Assembly (NCBI RefSeq): GCF_007971225.1
Contig: NZ_CP042435.1
Coordinates: 3,599,501-3,663,500, forward strand
Length of the DNA stretch: 64,000 bases
Direction: 5' to 3'
Origin: Panacibacter ginsenosidivorans
Lineage (GTDB): Bacteria > Bacteroidota > Bacteroidia > Chitinophagales > Chitinophagaceae
The notes beneath the pieces are model-generated. The model was not told where the DNA came from. It saw only the letters and a list, made by a program, of their open reading frames with translations, and did no database searches. The position numbers and the translations under genes were made by a program. Shown one piece after another: positions 32,834-41,109 of the stretch; position 1 is the first letter of the stretch; each line of letters begins with the position of its first letter.

Positions 32834-35800
32834 TTATATTTCCTCATCTTCTTCTACAACAATTTCATGCAATGCAACAGCAAGGTTATTGGTCTTTACA
32901 AAATTGCACCAGTGGCAATCTTCTTTGCCACAGCCTGTATAAAAATCTCTTAACTGAATCTTTTCCCAAACTGTTTTGATCTGTTCTTTTACCGTGGTAA
33001 TATCTTCAGGCGTTATAACCACTTTCATCTTTTGATAATTCTTTTTCTTATCTGGCTCTATAAAATCAAACTCGGTGCTTACAACATTCCATTGCCTGGT
33101 TTCATAATTATCTACAAGTATTTTATAGAATACCGCCTGCCGCCAGTAATCGCCACCATTAGGCTCTTTTTCATTTGGTGATTGCAATTTTGGTCTTGCT
33201 TTATCCGGGTCTCCTGTTTTGTAATCCACTACATTTACAGATTTACCATCAAATTCCAGTTTGTCTAGTTTGCCTTTTAATGGTACACCATTCACTATAA
33301 CGTTTCTGATGTTGCGTTCTACAGCAACTATTTTGTTCCAGGTGTTAATGTATTTGTCGTAGTAATTAGCAAGTACTTCCTGCCCATATTCCAGCCTTCG
33401 GGCAAATTGTTCTTTGGTAAAACTTTCACGGTGACGATGCATGTACCATTCAAAGTCGCTGATGAATTGTTCTCTGGAATGAAACACACCATTGTTGCCT
33501 CTTATGTTTTTAAACAACTGCTCCAATGCATAATGCACAGAAGAACCGAACTCTGTTGCTTCATTTTTTGGAGAAGGAATGCGGATAAGATTTTTAAAAT
33601 AAAACTCCAATGGGCACTTTAAATAATTATTAAGCGCTGTTACATTCATTACAAATTTGTCCAGTAACCTGCTGATATATTCTTCTTCTATCTTCGCGAT
33701 CTCAGGTGCAGCTTCTATAAATTGCAAAGTCTGGAATGCTACTACATCTTCTTCACTCACTTTAGCAGGTTCCGCCTTTAAATCAGGAAACTGCTCCTGT
33801 ATCTCCGCAATAAACATGGAAGGCTCTACTTCCTTTCCATCATTTTTAAAACGACTATAGGATATCTGCAAATATTTTTCTGCTCTTGTTAATGCTACAT
33901 AAAATAACCTGCGCAATTCTTCGGCCCCCTCCTGCCCCCCCCCGGTGAGGGAGGAAGAAGAAAAAATCGTATCAGGAAATGTATATCCTCCCGATGGCTT
34001 TCTTTTCTTTTCCCAAAATGAGGAGTTGCAACCAACTAAAAAAACATATTCAAATTCCAAACCCTTGGAACCATGCGCAGTTAACAGATTTACACCTTTT
34101 TCATTGCCACTTACCTGCACCAGCGGCATAGACAATCCTTCCTTTTCCATTAACTCAATTATACTCACCAGTTCCTGCAAATGCATAGTGGGCCTGCGGT
34201 GTGTTTCTTCTTTTACAAAGTCAAAGAAACCAGTGAGCACCTGCAACTGCCAGATCTTTTCTTCGCTTTGCATAATGGTTTGTAACACGCCTGCTTCACG
34301 AATAATTCTTTCAATCAATACCTGTAATGTTATATTCGGAACATCAGCAATAAGATTTTCGATAATGGTACTTACTTTCTTTAACTGCGGATGTATGCCT
34401 TGTGAGAAAAGATCTTTTGGTGGCGTATTACTTTTCTCATACAACAACCTGCGTATAGAAGTCTTGTTTTCGCTGAATTGTTTGTCTGCCACTTCCATCG
34501 TAAGTTTTGCAATTTCAATGGGCGGAACATGGAACCAATCAAAATGCAACAACTCGAATAACATTTCATCACCGCCATACGGTGTGTCATGTTCCGCTGC
34601 AAGATAGCGCACCAGTAATATGATCTTTTGAGCTAAGGGTATATCCAGTATATTTAAACTGCGTTTACTAAACACAGGTATATTGCGTAATTTAAAATAC
34701 TGCGCCAGTTCTTCGCCATACTTATTTTCTTTATAAATAATACCGATCCTTCCAGGCTGAATGTCTTGCTGCAACAACTTTTCCACCTGTAGCGTTATAT
34801 CAATCATTTCATGTCGCCACGTTTCATATTCTTTTATAACAGGTGCATGAATAAGTTGATTCAATTTTTCGTTTGACGATAGTAACGCTTTACTCAAGCC
34901 ATCAATCTGTTTTACCAGTCGTTCTTTATTCCTGTCGATCAATGATTTTGAAACATCCAGTATCGGTTGTGTGGAACGATAATTATTGGTAAGTACAACT
35001 GTCAGCAGATCGTTTTTATAATTGTCTGCAAACGCAAGCATGTTCTCCACATTCGCACCCTGGAAACGATAGATACTCTGGTCATCATCACCTACTACAA
35101 ATACATTCGGTTTATCCCAGTAGTTGATCAGTAACTCGACGAGCCTGTTTTGCGTGCCGCTGGTATCCTGGTATTCATCAACGAGTATATATAAATATTG
35201 TTCCTGGTATCGAGCAAGCAGTTCTTTGTTTTCTTCAAATGCTTTCAGCACCCAGTTGATCATATCATCAAAATCATAGCGGTTGTTTTGCCGCATCATT
35301 TGTTGAAAACGATCAAACTCATTTACTGCAGCACGTAGTTTTTCCATCTTCTCTTTTTCCTCTGCAATTTTATCGGTGCGTACATCACCTTTCTTAAATT
35401 CTTTCGTGGCTCGTTTAGTAATGTATTCATCACGTTCCGGCAGCGATGCAATATATTCATCTATTTTATTGCTGATAAACGCTGCGGTCCATCCTTCACG
35501 TTTCATCGCACTGAATAAATTCTGGAGGTTGTTTATCTCAAAATACACATCGCCCCTGTAGCGTTTCAGCGGATGATTTTTTGGAAAACTATCGATCAGT
35601 TTTTTGAACAAGTCAATTCTTTCAAGATCAGAAATAGGGTCAAGCGCAGTTTTTTCAAACAGTGAGAGATTTTCCTGTATCACATCATTGCAAAATGCAT
35701 GAAATGTATAGATGTTCACCTTGTATGCATCAGGCCCGATAAAACCCAGTAATCTTTTGCGCATAGCCACCACACCTGCATCTGTATAAGTAAGACAAAG

Positions 35801-35995
35801 AATATTTTCAGGTTGCGTATCTGTATCTATCAATATTTTTCCAATGCGTGCAGAAAGTATTTGTGTTTTGCCCGTGCCAGGTCCTGCAATTACCATCACA
35901 GGGCCTTCAATAGTATCAACAGCAATACGCTGTTGTTCATTTAGCCCTTTATATATTTCATTAAATTTTTCTAATTGCTGTTGTTTACCCGTCAT
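32834..35995 (-). CDS. UvrD/Rep-type helicase with C-terminal PD-(D/E)XK Fe-S nuclease domain
   Basis: 1053 aa. SF1A helicase: Walker A GPGTGKTQILSAR (38-50), motif II LVDEYQDTSGTQ, GDDDQSIYRFQGANV, motif V TAHGSKGLEFEYVFLVG and VI FYVALTRAEKYL. The C-terminal third is a RecB-like nuclease (LKCPLEFYFKNL, VVDYKTGDPDKARP) with a cysteine group CGKEDCHWC that, with the upstream KCP, would hold a 4Fe-4S cluster as in AddB/Cas4. Probably a repair or recombination enzyme; distinct from paired AddAB. A run of nine G encodes GGG between motifs V and VI. -7 box TATCTTTG ends 5 bases from the ATG. Confidence 0.9.
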   Translation of the reverse strand: MTGKQQQLEKFNEIYKGLNEQQRIAVDTIEGPVMVIAGPGTGKTQILSARIGKILIDTDTQPENILCLTYTDAGVVAMRKRLLGFIGPDAYKVNIYTFHAFCNDVIQENLSLFEKTALDPISDLERIDLFKKLIDSFPKNHPLKRYRGDVYFEINNLQNLFSAMKREGWTAAFISNKIDEYIASLPERDEYITKRATKEFKKGDVRTDKIAEEKEKMEKLRAAVNEFDRFQQMMRQNNRYDFDDMINWVLKAFEENKELLARYQEQYLYILVDEYQDTSGTQNRLVELLINYWDKPNVFVVGDDDQSIYRFQGANVENMLAFADNYKNDLLTVVLTNNYRSTQPILDVSKSLIDRNKERLVKQIDGLSKALLSSNEKLNQLIHAPVIKEYETWRHEMIDITLQVEKLLQQDIQPGRIGIIYKENKYGEELAQYFKLRNIPVFSKRSLNILDIPLAQKIILLVRYLAAEHDTPYGGDEMLFELLHFDWFHVPPIEIAKLTMEVADKQFSENKTSIRRLLYEKSNTPPKDLFSQGIHPQLKKVSTIIENLIADVPNITLQVLIERIIREAGVLQTIMQSEEKIWQLQVLTGFFDFVKEETHRRPTMHLQELVSIIELMEKEGLSMPLVQVSGNEKGVNLLTAHGSKGLEFEYVFLVGCNSSFWEKKRKPSGGYTFPDTIFSSSSLTGGGQEGAEELRRLFYVALTRAEKYLQISYSRFKNDGKEVEPSMFIAEIQEQFPDLKAEPAKVSEEDVVAFQTLQFIEAAPEIAKIEEEYISRLLDKFVMNVTALNNYLKCPLEFYFKNLIRIPSPKNEATEFGSSVHYALEQLFKNIRGNNGVFHSREQFISDFEWYMHRHRESFTKEQFARRLEYGQEVLANYYDKYINTWNKIVAVERNIRNVIVNGVPLKGKLDKLEFDGKSVNVVDYKTGDPDKARPKLQSPNEKEPNGGDYWRQAVFYKILVDNYETRQWNVVSTEFDFIEPDKKKNYQKMKVVITPEDITTVKEQIKTVWEKIQLRDFYTGCGKEDCHWCNFVKTNNLAVALHEIVVEEDEEI
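33935..33943 (-). repeat. Homopolymer run of nine C (nine G on the coding strand)
   Basis: Sits in a very GC-rich insert (33922-33954) in the helicase-nuclease gene, coding TGGGQEGAEE. A one-base change in length would shift the frame before motif VI. Confidence 0.7.
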
Positions 35996-36000
35996 AACCT

Positions 36001-36008
36001 CAAAGATA
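36001..36008 (-). promoter_or_regulatory. -7 box TATCTTTG of the helicase-nuclease gene
   Basis: Perfect TAnnTTTG, 5 bases before the ATG. The -33 region falls in the outer flank of the A repeat arm (TTTTAGGATACCAACTTTTG at 36012-36031). Confidence 0.5.
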
Positions 36009-36050
36009 ATATTTTAGGATACCAACTTTTGTATTAACATGGCATCGTCT

Positions 36051-36071
36051 GTTGTGTCACTCACTTATACG
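36051..36071 (+). repeat. Dispersed repeat, A arm, left of the META gene
   Basis: GTTGTGTCACTCACTTATAC plus G, with the outer flank TAGGATACCAAC and ATGGCATCGTCT as in the 40854 copy. The inverted partner may be the B arm at 36575. Confidence 0.8.
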
Positions 36072-36132
36072 TTTGGAACTATTGGCAACAAAAATTATCT
36101 TAGACTGTTACATCTACACCAAACTATACAAA

Positions 36133-36549
36133 ATGAAAAAGCTAATCTTTGGTCTGGTCATTCTTGCAGTGGTGAACAGTTCCTGCAGCAGCACAAAAAA
36201 CCTGAACGTTATGAACACTCTCACACAAAACAGTTGGGTGGTAAATTCTTTATCAGGTAAGCAACTTGATCCATCTGCTTACCTGAAAGGCTTGCCAAGC
36301 ATGACTTTTGGATCAGATGGAAAACTTACCGGTTCAACAGGTTGTAATAATTTTACCGGAAATTTTAAATTAGATGGCATGAGTGTTAAGCTAGATCCCG
36401 GCGCTATGACAAGAATGGCATGCCCCGGAAATGGCGAAGCAGATTTTTTATCTGCCGCACAACAGGTAACAAATCTTAAGCTCAATGGAAATACGCTAAG
36501 CTTATTGAATGGGGCTGATGAAGTGATGAGTTTGATACCCAAGAAATAA
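36133..36549 (+). CDS. META-domain lipoprotein (HslJ-like)
   Basis: 138 aa from ATG 36133; the longer frame (36052) starts in the repeat arm. Lipoprotein signal MKKLIFGLVILAVVNSSC. META domain: WVVNSLSGKQLDPS, PSMTFGSDGKLTGSTGCNNF, TRMACPGNGEADFLSAA and LKLNGNTLSLL. HslJ-type proteins are envelope-associated and linked to stress or novobiocin tolerance in E. coli; the function is otherwise unknown. The gene is bracketed by an A arm (+) and a B arm (-), suggesting either passenger status or insertion of arms at both ends. Confidence 0.85.
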   Translation: MKKLIFGLVILAVVNSSCSSTKNLNVMNTLTQNSWVVNSLSGKQLDPSAYLKGLPSMTFGSDGKLTGSTGCNNFTGNFKLDGMSVKLDPGAMTRMACPGNGEADFLSAAQQVTNLKLNGNTLSLLNGADEVMSLIPKK

Positions 36550-36574
36550 GCGCATTGCTCCTTAATGAATAAAA

Positions 36575-36595
36575 CGTACAAGTGTGCGACGCAAA
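36575..36595 (-). repeat. Dispersed repeat, B arm, right of the META gene
   Basis: CGTACAAGTGTGCGACGCAA plus A, followed by GAAAGCTTAATAATAATTCA and GCCAGGCTCAAAATATTT. Confidence 0.8.
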
Positions 36596-36690
36596 GAAAG
36601 CTTAATAATAATTCAACTGCCAGGCTCAAAATATTTATTATTGGTTAAACTTATTTATGCTATTCTTGTTTATACCTGCAAACAGATAAT

Positions 36691-37191
36691 ATGAGTAAAG
36701 TGTACGCGTTGAAGACCATTCAGCGAATGCCCGTGGATATAGGTACAGCATGGAATTTTTTTTGTAAGCCGGATAATTTAAAAGATATAACGCCTGCTGA
36801 TCTTGGTTTTAAAGTTACCAGTAAATATCATGGAGAAAAGATGTATGCAGGGCAGATCATTGAATACAAGGTAAGCCCTTTGCTGGGCATTCCACTTTAT
36901 TGGATGACGGAGATAACGCATGTGGAAGAGAAAAAATATTTTGTGGATGAACAGCGATATGGGCCATATAGTTTATGGCATCACCAGCATCATTTTAAAA
37001 TCATTGAAGGCGGCGTTGAAATGACGGATATTGTGCATTATAAAATTCCATTCTGGTTTATCGGTGATATTGCGAATACACTTTTTGTACGTGCACAGTT
37101 AAGGAAAATATTTTCTTTTCGCTTTGCAGTAGTGCAGGAGCGTTTCGGTAAATGGCCGGGAGAAAACAATGAAGTACTGCTTGATCAATAA
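36691..37191 (+). CDS. SRPBCC (START-like) family protein
   Basis: 166 aa. Fits the SRPBCC ligand-binding fold: an N-terminal strand with a conserved lead (YALKTIQRMPVDIGTAWNFF), a helix (CKPDNLKDITPADLGFKV) and the long C-terminal helix (NTLFVRAQLRKIFSFRFAVV). WHHQHHFKIIEGGVEMTDIV is the typical final strand pair. Often found with small cell-division inhibitor or epimerase genes; the ligand is unknown. Terminator at 37193-37219. Confidence 0.82.
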   Translation: MSKVYALKTIQRMPVDIGTAWNFFCKPDNLKDITPADLGFKVTSKYHGEKMYAGQIIEYKVSPLLGIPLYWMTEITHVEEKKYFVDEQRYGPYSLWHHQHHFKIIEGGVEMTDIVHYKIPFWFIGDIANTLFVRAQLRKIFSFRFAVVQERFGKWPGENNEVLLDQ

Positions 37192-37192
37192 A

Positions 37193-37219
37193 AAAAGCTG
37201 GTGAATCACACCAGCTTTT
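37193..37219. terminator. Bidirectional terminator
   Basis: AAAAGCTGGTG / CACCAGCTTTT stem of 11 pairs between the convergent SRPBCC and PPIase genes. Confidence 0.75.
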
Positions 37220-37241
37220 CATTTATCAGCGTATTTAAAAT

Positions 37242-39170
37242 TTATAGATTTTTCGCAACTGTATCATTGATTTTGACAGGATATTTTTTCTTCAGCTCTG
37301 CTATCCACTTTTCTTCTAATACCTGCTGATAGTCGTTAATGACCATACCCCGTGCATCTTCGAAACTTCTTTGGCCGGGTTGGTTAAATACATCGAACAC
37401 ATATACCAATGTATAAGCATCACCTGTTTCATTTTGTTCCGGAGTTGAAATAAATCCTTTTAGCATAGGTACATTTTGCTTTAGAGGTAATTGTCCATCT
37501 TCGAATCTGCTGCTGTCTGTTGTTGCCATTTCGCTATAAGCGGCAACGATAGTATGCCAGTCTTTTGCATTTTGCTTAAGTGCAGCTGCCATAGAATCTA
37601 TGGCATCTTTTGATGCAGATGAAACGACCAACGCACTTACACCTGGCTGCCATTTGTATTGTTGCTTGTGCTGGTTGTAATAATTTTTCAGACCAACAGA
37701 ATCTTCTGCAGCTTTACTCCATACATGCTTATCCATTACAGAGAACAAAAGGTTTGCTTCATTGAATTCTTTTAACTGTGCGCCGATCGGCTGGTAATAT
37801 TCTTCTATATGTGCACGGTAATATTTATCGCAGGAAGCTTTGATAAATTGCTTCATCAGGGTTTCATAATTGTATTGTTCGTAAGGGCTCATTTCCCTTA
37901 GGTCTTTGTTATACTTGAACCATTTTTCTGCTGTAATTTTTTCTTTTGCAAAAGAAAAAATTACGGTATTAGGATTTATATTTTTATACAGTGGAAGCGG
38001 TTTACCTTTCTTCAAAGAGCTGTCTGTATAAGCTGCAAGGTCTTTAGCATTATAACTACCAGGTGTATATTTCGTTAGCTGCATCCACTTTTGTATCAAT
38101 GCTTCTCTTGAAGCAGTAAGCCTGTTATCCTGTTCGATTTTTTCCTGCAATTTTGCTTTACCTACTACATCGTTCTCATCTTTATTAACAGGAATGATCT
38201 CTGTAAGTTTTAAAATGTTATAACCATAAGCTGTTTCAAAAGGCTCACTTATATCGCCTGCTTTTTGCAAAGCAAATACATGACTTTCAAAATCCGGACT
38301 ATATTGACCGACACCCACTTCAATGTTATTAGTAGCATCATAATTGTTATTTGGCGCACTGTATTGCTGTACCATTTTTTCGAAAGAAGCACCATGCTGA
38401 AGCAGGTTATATATGGAATCTTTAAGTGCTGTAACTTTCGCTTTTTCTTCGGGTGTAAATGAATCAGGAACTGCTAATAATATATGCTGTACTTTTCTTT
38501 TGCCTGCAGCAGGCCTTTCTCCGAGATTTTTAAATATATGATAACCCGCACTGCTTCTGTAAATAGCAGAATAAGTATTTGGCTTTAGTGTGTACACTAA
38601 ATTTTCAATTTCATAAGGCAGCGAAAAAACAGTTATATAACCTATTACACCCTTTGAAGGATCAACGGCAGCATTGGATGCATAGGTAGTAATTACATCA
38701 GTGAAATCTTTGCCACTTTGCAATGCTGCATAAGCTTCTTTAATTTTTTTGTAAGCATCGGTCGTATCGCCACCCGGTCTTACTTCCACAAATACATGTG
38801 CAAGCAAAATATCTTTCTGGCTGCGTTGGAATGCTTCTTTCACAAGTCCATGTATGTTTGCCTGCTCATTGATATAATTTTCTGTGAGCTGTGTTCTGAA
38901 ATTGTCTGCTTCGTATTTAAAATTTGCATCAGTGCTCAGCTTTTCATCTGTAGCAGCCTGCAGCTTAAGTTTGAAGTTTACATAAAGATCAAGGTATTGT
39001 TTTATTTTATCAGAACGCTCACCGGTTGTATCAGGGTTTTTATTGTATGCTTTCAGGAACTCATCCTTGCTAACGGTTTTGGTTCCGTATGTAAATAAAG
39101 TCTGGCTCCTGCCGGCGAATGAAAAAAGGAATAAGGATAAAAGCAGCAATGGCATCTTAATGGTGCGCAT
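37242..39170 (-). CDS. Periplasmic parvulin-type peptidyl-prolyl isomerase
   Basis: 642 aa with signal peptide (MPLLLLSLFLFSFAGRSQ). Two parvulin-like domains are visible: ILLAHVFVEVRPGG ... DVITTYASNAAVDPSKGVIG ... SSAGYHIFKNLG, and KVQHILLAVPDSF ... YSPDFESHVFALQKAGDISE ... AYGYNILKLTE. A third, more diverged region lies near the C-terminus. Larger than SurA and typical of Bacteroidota PPIases that assist outer-membrane or secreted proteins. It starts 4 bases after the stop of the TlpA-like gene: one operon. Confidence 0.87.
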   Translation of the reverse strand: MRTIKMPLLLLSLFLFSFAGRSQTLFTYGTKTVSKDEFLKAYNKNPDTTGERSDKIKQYLDLYVNFKLKLQAATDEKLSTDANFKYEADNFRTQLTENYINEQANIHGLVKEAFQRSQKDILLAHVFVEVRPGGDTTDAYKKIKEAYAALQSGKDFTDVITTYASNAAVDPSKGVIGYITVFSLPYEIENLVYTLKPNTYSAIYRSSAGYHIFKNLGERPAAGKRKVQHILLAVPDSFTPEEKAKVTALKDSIYNLLQHGASFEKMVQQYSAPNNNYDATNNIEVGVGQYSPDFESHVFALQKAGDISEPFETAYGYNILKLTEIIPVNKDENDVVGKAKLQEKIEQDNRLTASREALIQKWMQLTKYTPGSYNAKDLAAYTDSSLKKGKPLPLYKNINPNTVIFSFAKEKITAEKWFKYNKDLREMSPYEQYNYETLMKQFIKASCDKYYRAHIEEYYQPIGAQLKEFNEANLLFSVMDKHVWSKAAEDSVGLKNYYNQHKQQYKWQPGVSALVVSSASKDAIDSMAAALKQNAKDWHTIVAAYSEMATTDSSRFEDGQLPLKQNVPMLKGFISTPEQNETGDAYTLVYVFDVFNQPGQRSFEDARGMVINDYQQVLEEKWIAELKKKYPVKINDTVAKNL

Positions 39171-39174
39171 ATAT

Positions 39175-40647
39175 TTATTGAGTTGAGGTTTTTGTTTTCA
39201 GTTTTGCTTCTATAACAGCATCGTATTGTTCAAGACTTAATTTCTTTGCAATTATACGCTTGTCTGCATCAAGCAGGTACATTGTTGGTGTTTGATAGAT
39301 ATCAAATAACTGGCGGTAGTTTGCCACACCAGACTGTTCATCTGCCAGCCGTTCTTCTCTTGCCTGCCACGCATGATGCCAGCCTTCAAGGTGATTTTCA
39401 TTAATGAACTTTTTCCATTCATCAAATGTGTTCTCATTGGTATTCACTGAAAACACTGCTACACCCAGAGCTTTCCATTTGGCTTCATAAATAGAATCCA
39501 GTTTGGGAACTTCTACTTTACAATGACTGCAGGTTGGGTCCCAGAAAACTATAAATGTAAAAGGCGCTTTTACTTCATACAAAGAAGAAACTTTTCCCAA
39601 TGTATCTTTCAATACCAGTTGTGGTGCAGGTTCATTCAACTGGTTTGCCATCAAACTATAGGCCCGGTCAAAAATATATTTACGCTGCTTTTCATTCAGC
39701 CACAAAGTATCTCCCTTGGAAAAATAATTATTGAATAAGAACAGGAACACTTTGTCCTGCCCCATTATTTCGGGGTTGATATATTTATCCGTAAACTTTC
39801 CTAGAAGGTATTGGTGAATATCTTTACCGGCACGTGACATCAGCAGCATATAGTTTACTTCATTGATAATAGAATCAGGATCTGCCGGCACATAATACTT
39901 ATAATAGTCTTCCAGTTTGGGATCGAAGAAAGGTGTTCTTATTAAACTGTTATCGTAAAAATTTACGCCATCCCAAAAATGATCTTTCATATAACGCCAT
40001 GCCGCCAGTGAATCCGGTGTACCATCCGCTTTCTTCGGCCATTCTTTTAGTTCTGGCGTTCTTACCGATTGAAAGAATGCAGCCACCATCGATTCGGGTT
40101 TATTTTTAATTACATTATCGCGGTAATCATTCAATTCTTTGTTTATCTTTTTTTGTTCCTGTTGTATGGCTGCAGAATCTGCTGCAGTAGTTGCTTTTCT
40201 CAGTTGTTGCTGTAAGCCATTAAGCTTTGGGGCTATGGAAGTAAGATACCTTGAATAGGCAGCAAAAATTTCATTGTCCGGCGAACCGGTAACAGAGAGA
40301 TTTTCAAGATGCGCACTATCTGCAACTATGGTAAAATGCTGTGCGTCATCCATCAGAATTTCAAACAGCAGGCTATGTGCCGGCGTTACAAAAAAGTAAA
40401 TACCTTTTGGCAGTTTGTTCTGCCCCTTGAAAATGCCGTGGCTGTTTTCATCGAAATGAGCACTATCTGCCAGTACTTTATTTTTTCCATAATAGTTGCC
40501 TAAATAAACCCAGCAGTTTTTGTACGGCTTTATGGTAGCGTCTATTTTATAACCGTCTTTTGATACAACGGTTTTGGCAGCAGTATTCTGGGAAAGTGCA
40601 TTATTGCAGGTGTATAAAAGAATAAAAAAAGCAATAAAATTTTTCAT
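39175..40647 (-). CDS. TlpA-like thioredoxin-fold protein
   Basis: 490 aa from ATG 40647 (the longer frame adds 11 residues before the signal peptide FIAFFILLYTCNNALS). An N-terminal DUF4369-like beta domain (about 25-130) and a helical middle lead to a thioredoxin domain with the redox pair C-x-x-C in FIVFWDPTCSHCKVEVPKLD and the cis-Pro region YQTPTMYLLDADKRI. Reduces or isomerises disulfides in the periplasm; Bacteroidota TlpA-like proteins are abundant and poorly assigned. Co-transcribed with the PPIase gene downstream. Confidence 0.87.
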   Translation of the reverse strand: MKNFIAFFILLYTCNNALSQNTAAKTVVSKDGYKIDATIKPYKNCWVYLGNYYGKNKVLADSAHFDENSHGIFKGQNKLPKGIYFFVTPAHSLLFEILMDDAQHFTIVADSAHLENLSVTGSPDNEIFAAYSRYLTSIAPKLNGLQQQLRKATTAADSAAIQQEQKKINKELNDYRDNVIKNKPESMVAAFFQSVRTPELKEWPKKADGTPDSLAAWRYMKDHFWDGVNFYDNSLIRTPFFDPKLEDYYKYYVPADPDSIINEVNYMLLMSRAGKDIHQYLLGKFTDKYINPEIMGQDKVFLFLFNNYFSKGDTLWLNEKQRKYIFDRAYSLMANQLNEPAPQLVLKDTLGKVSSLYEVKAPFTFIVFWDPTCSHCKVEVPKLDSIYEAKWKALGVAVFSVNTNENTFDEWKKFINENHLEGWHHAWQAREERLADEQSGVANYRQLFDIYQTPTMYLLDADKRIIAKKLSLEQYDAVIEAKLKTKTSTQ

Positions 40648-41109
40648 CAATGCAAGATATTGAAAAGTAAATATATCCAAATTGTGTGCTGAGCCTGTTA
40701 AGGCTCTGTAAAGAATATCGGTATAAACGACCAGTAAGCGTATTTTAATGTGTTCAAAGCCCGAATTTTATCGATGGTGGGGTACTATCAAAAATGAATG
40801 GGCATTGCTGCAAATTTTTAGGATACCAGCTTTGGTATTTTATGGCATCACCTGTTGTGTCACTCACTTGTGCGTTTGGAAGAAAAGTGAACAAGTCTAT
40901 GAGTTCACCGGTTCAAAAGTTTACGGGTTATTTAAATACAAAGAACGGCTAAACATGTAAACCGTTAACTGTAGAAACTTTTTCAACAAGTACAAGTGTG
41001 CGACGCAAGGGACGATCAATAGCTGCAATACAGTTTGGCTCATAAGAAAAACTCTCTCTATGATTCTGTATGGTAAAGAATACCTATTTTCATCATTCAC
41101 AAAAAGACT
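40648..41109. other. Intergenic region with full repeat copy
   Basis: Holds the 40854-41009 repeat element and its outer flanks. No credible ORF; short frames here translate the repeat. The permease promoter presumably lies within 41040-41109, but no perfect TAnnTTTG is seen. Confidence 0.4.
40854..41009. repeat. Paired dispersed repeat, A arm + / B arm -, full-length copy
   Basis: A arm at 40854-40874 (TGTGCG end) and inverted B arm at 40989-41009. The interior is 114 bases and, read on the minus strand, begins TGTTGAAAAAGTTTCTACAG and contains TTTACATGTTTA, as does the 29445 copy. Left outer flank TAGGATACCAGCTTTGGTAT is shared with 36012. Confidence 0.88.

Noticed and set aside
36052-36132. 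27-residue extension of the META lipoprotein
   Set aside because: It starts inside the A repeat arm, before a normal lipoprotein signal.
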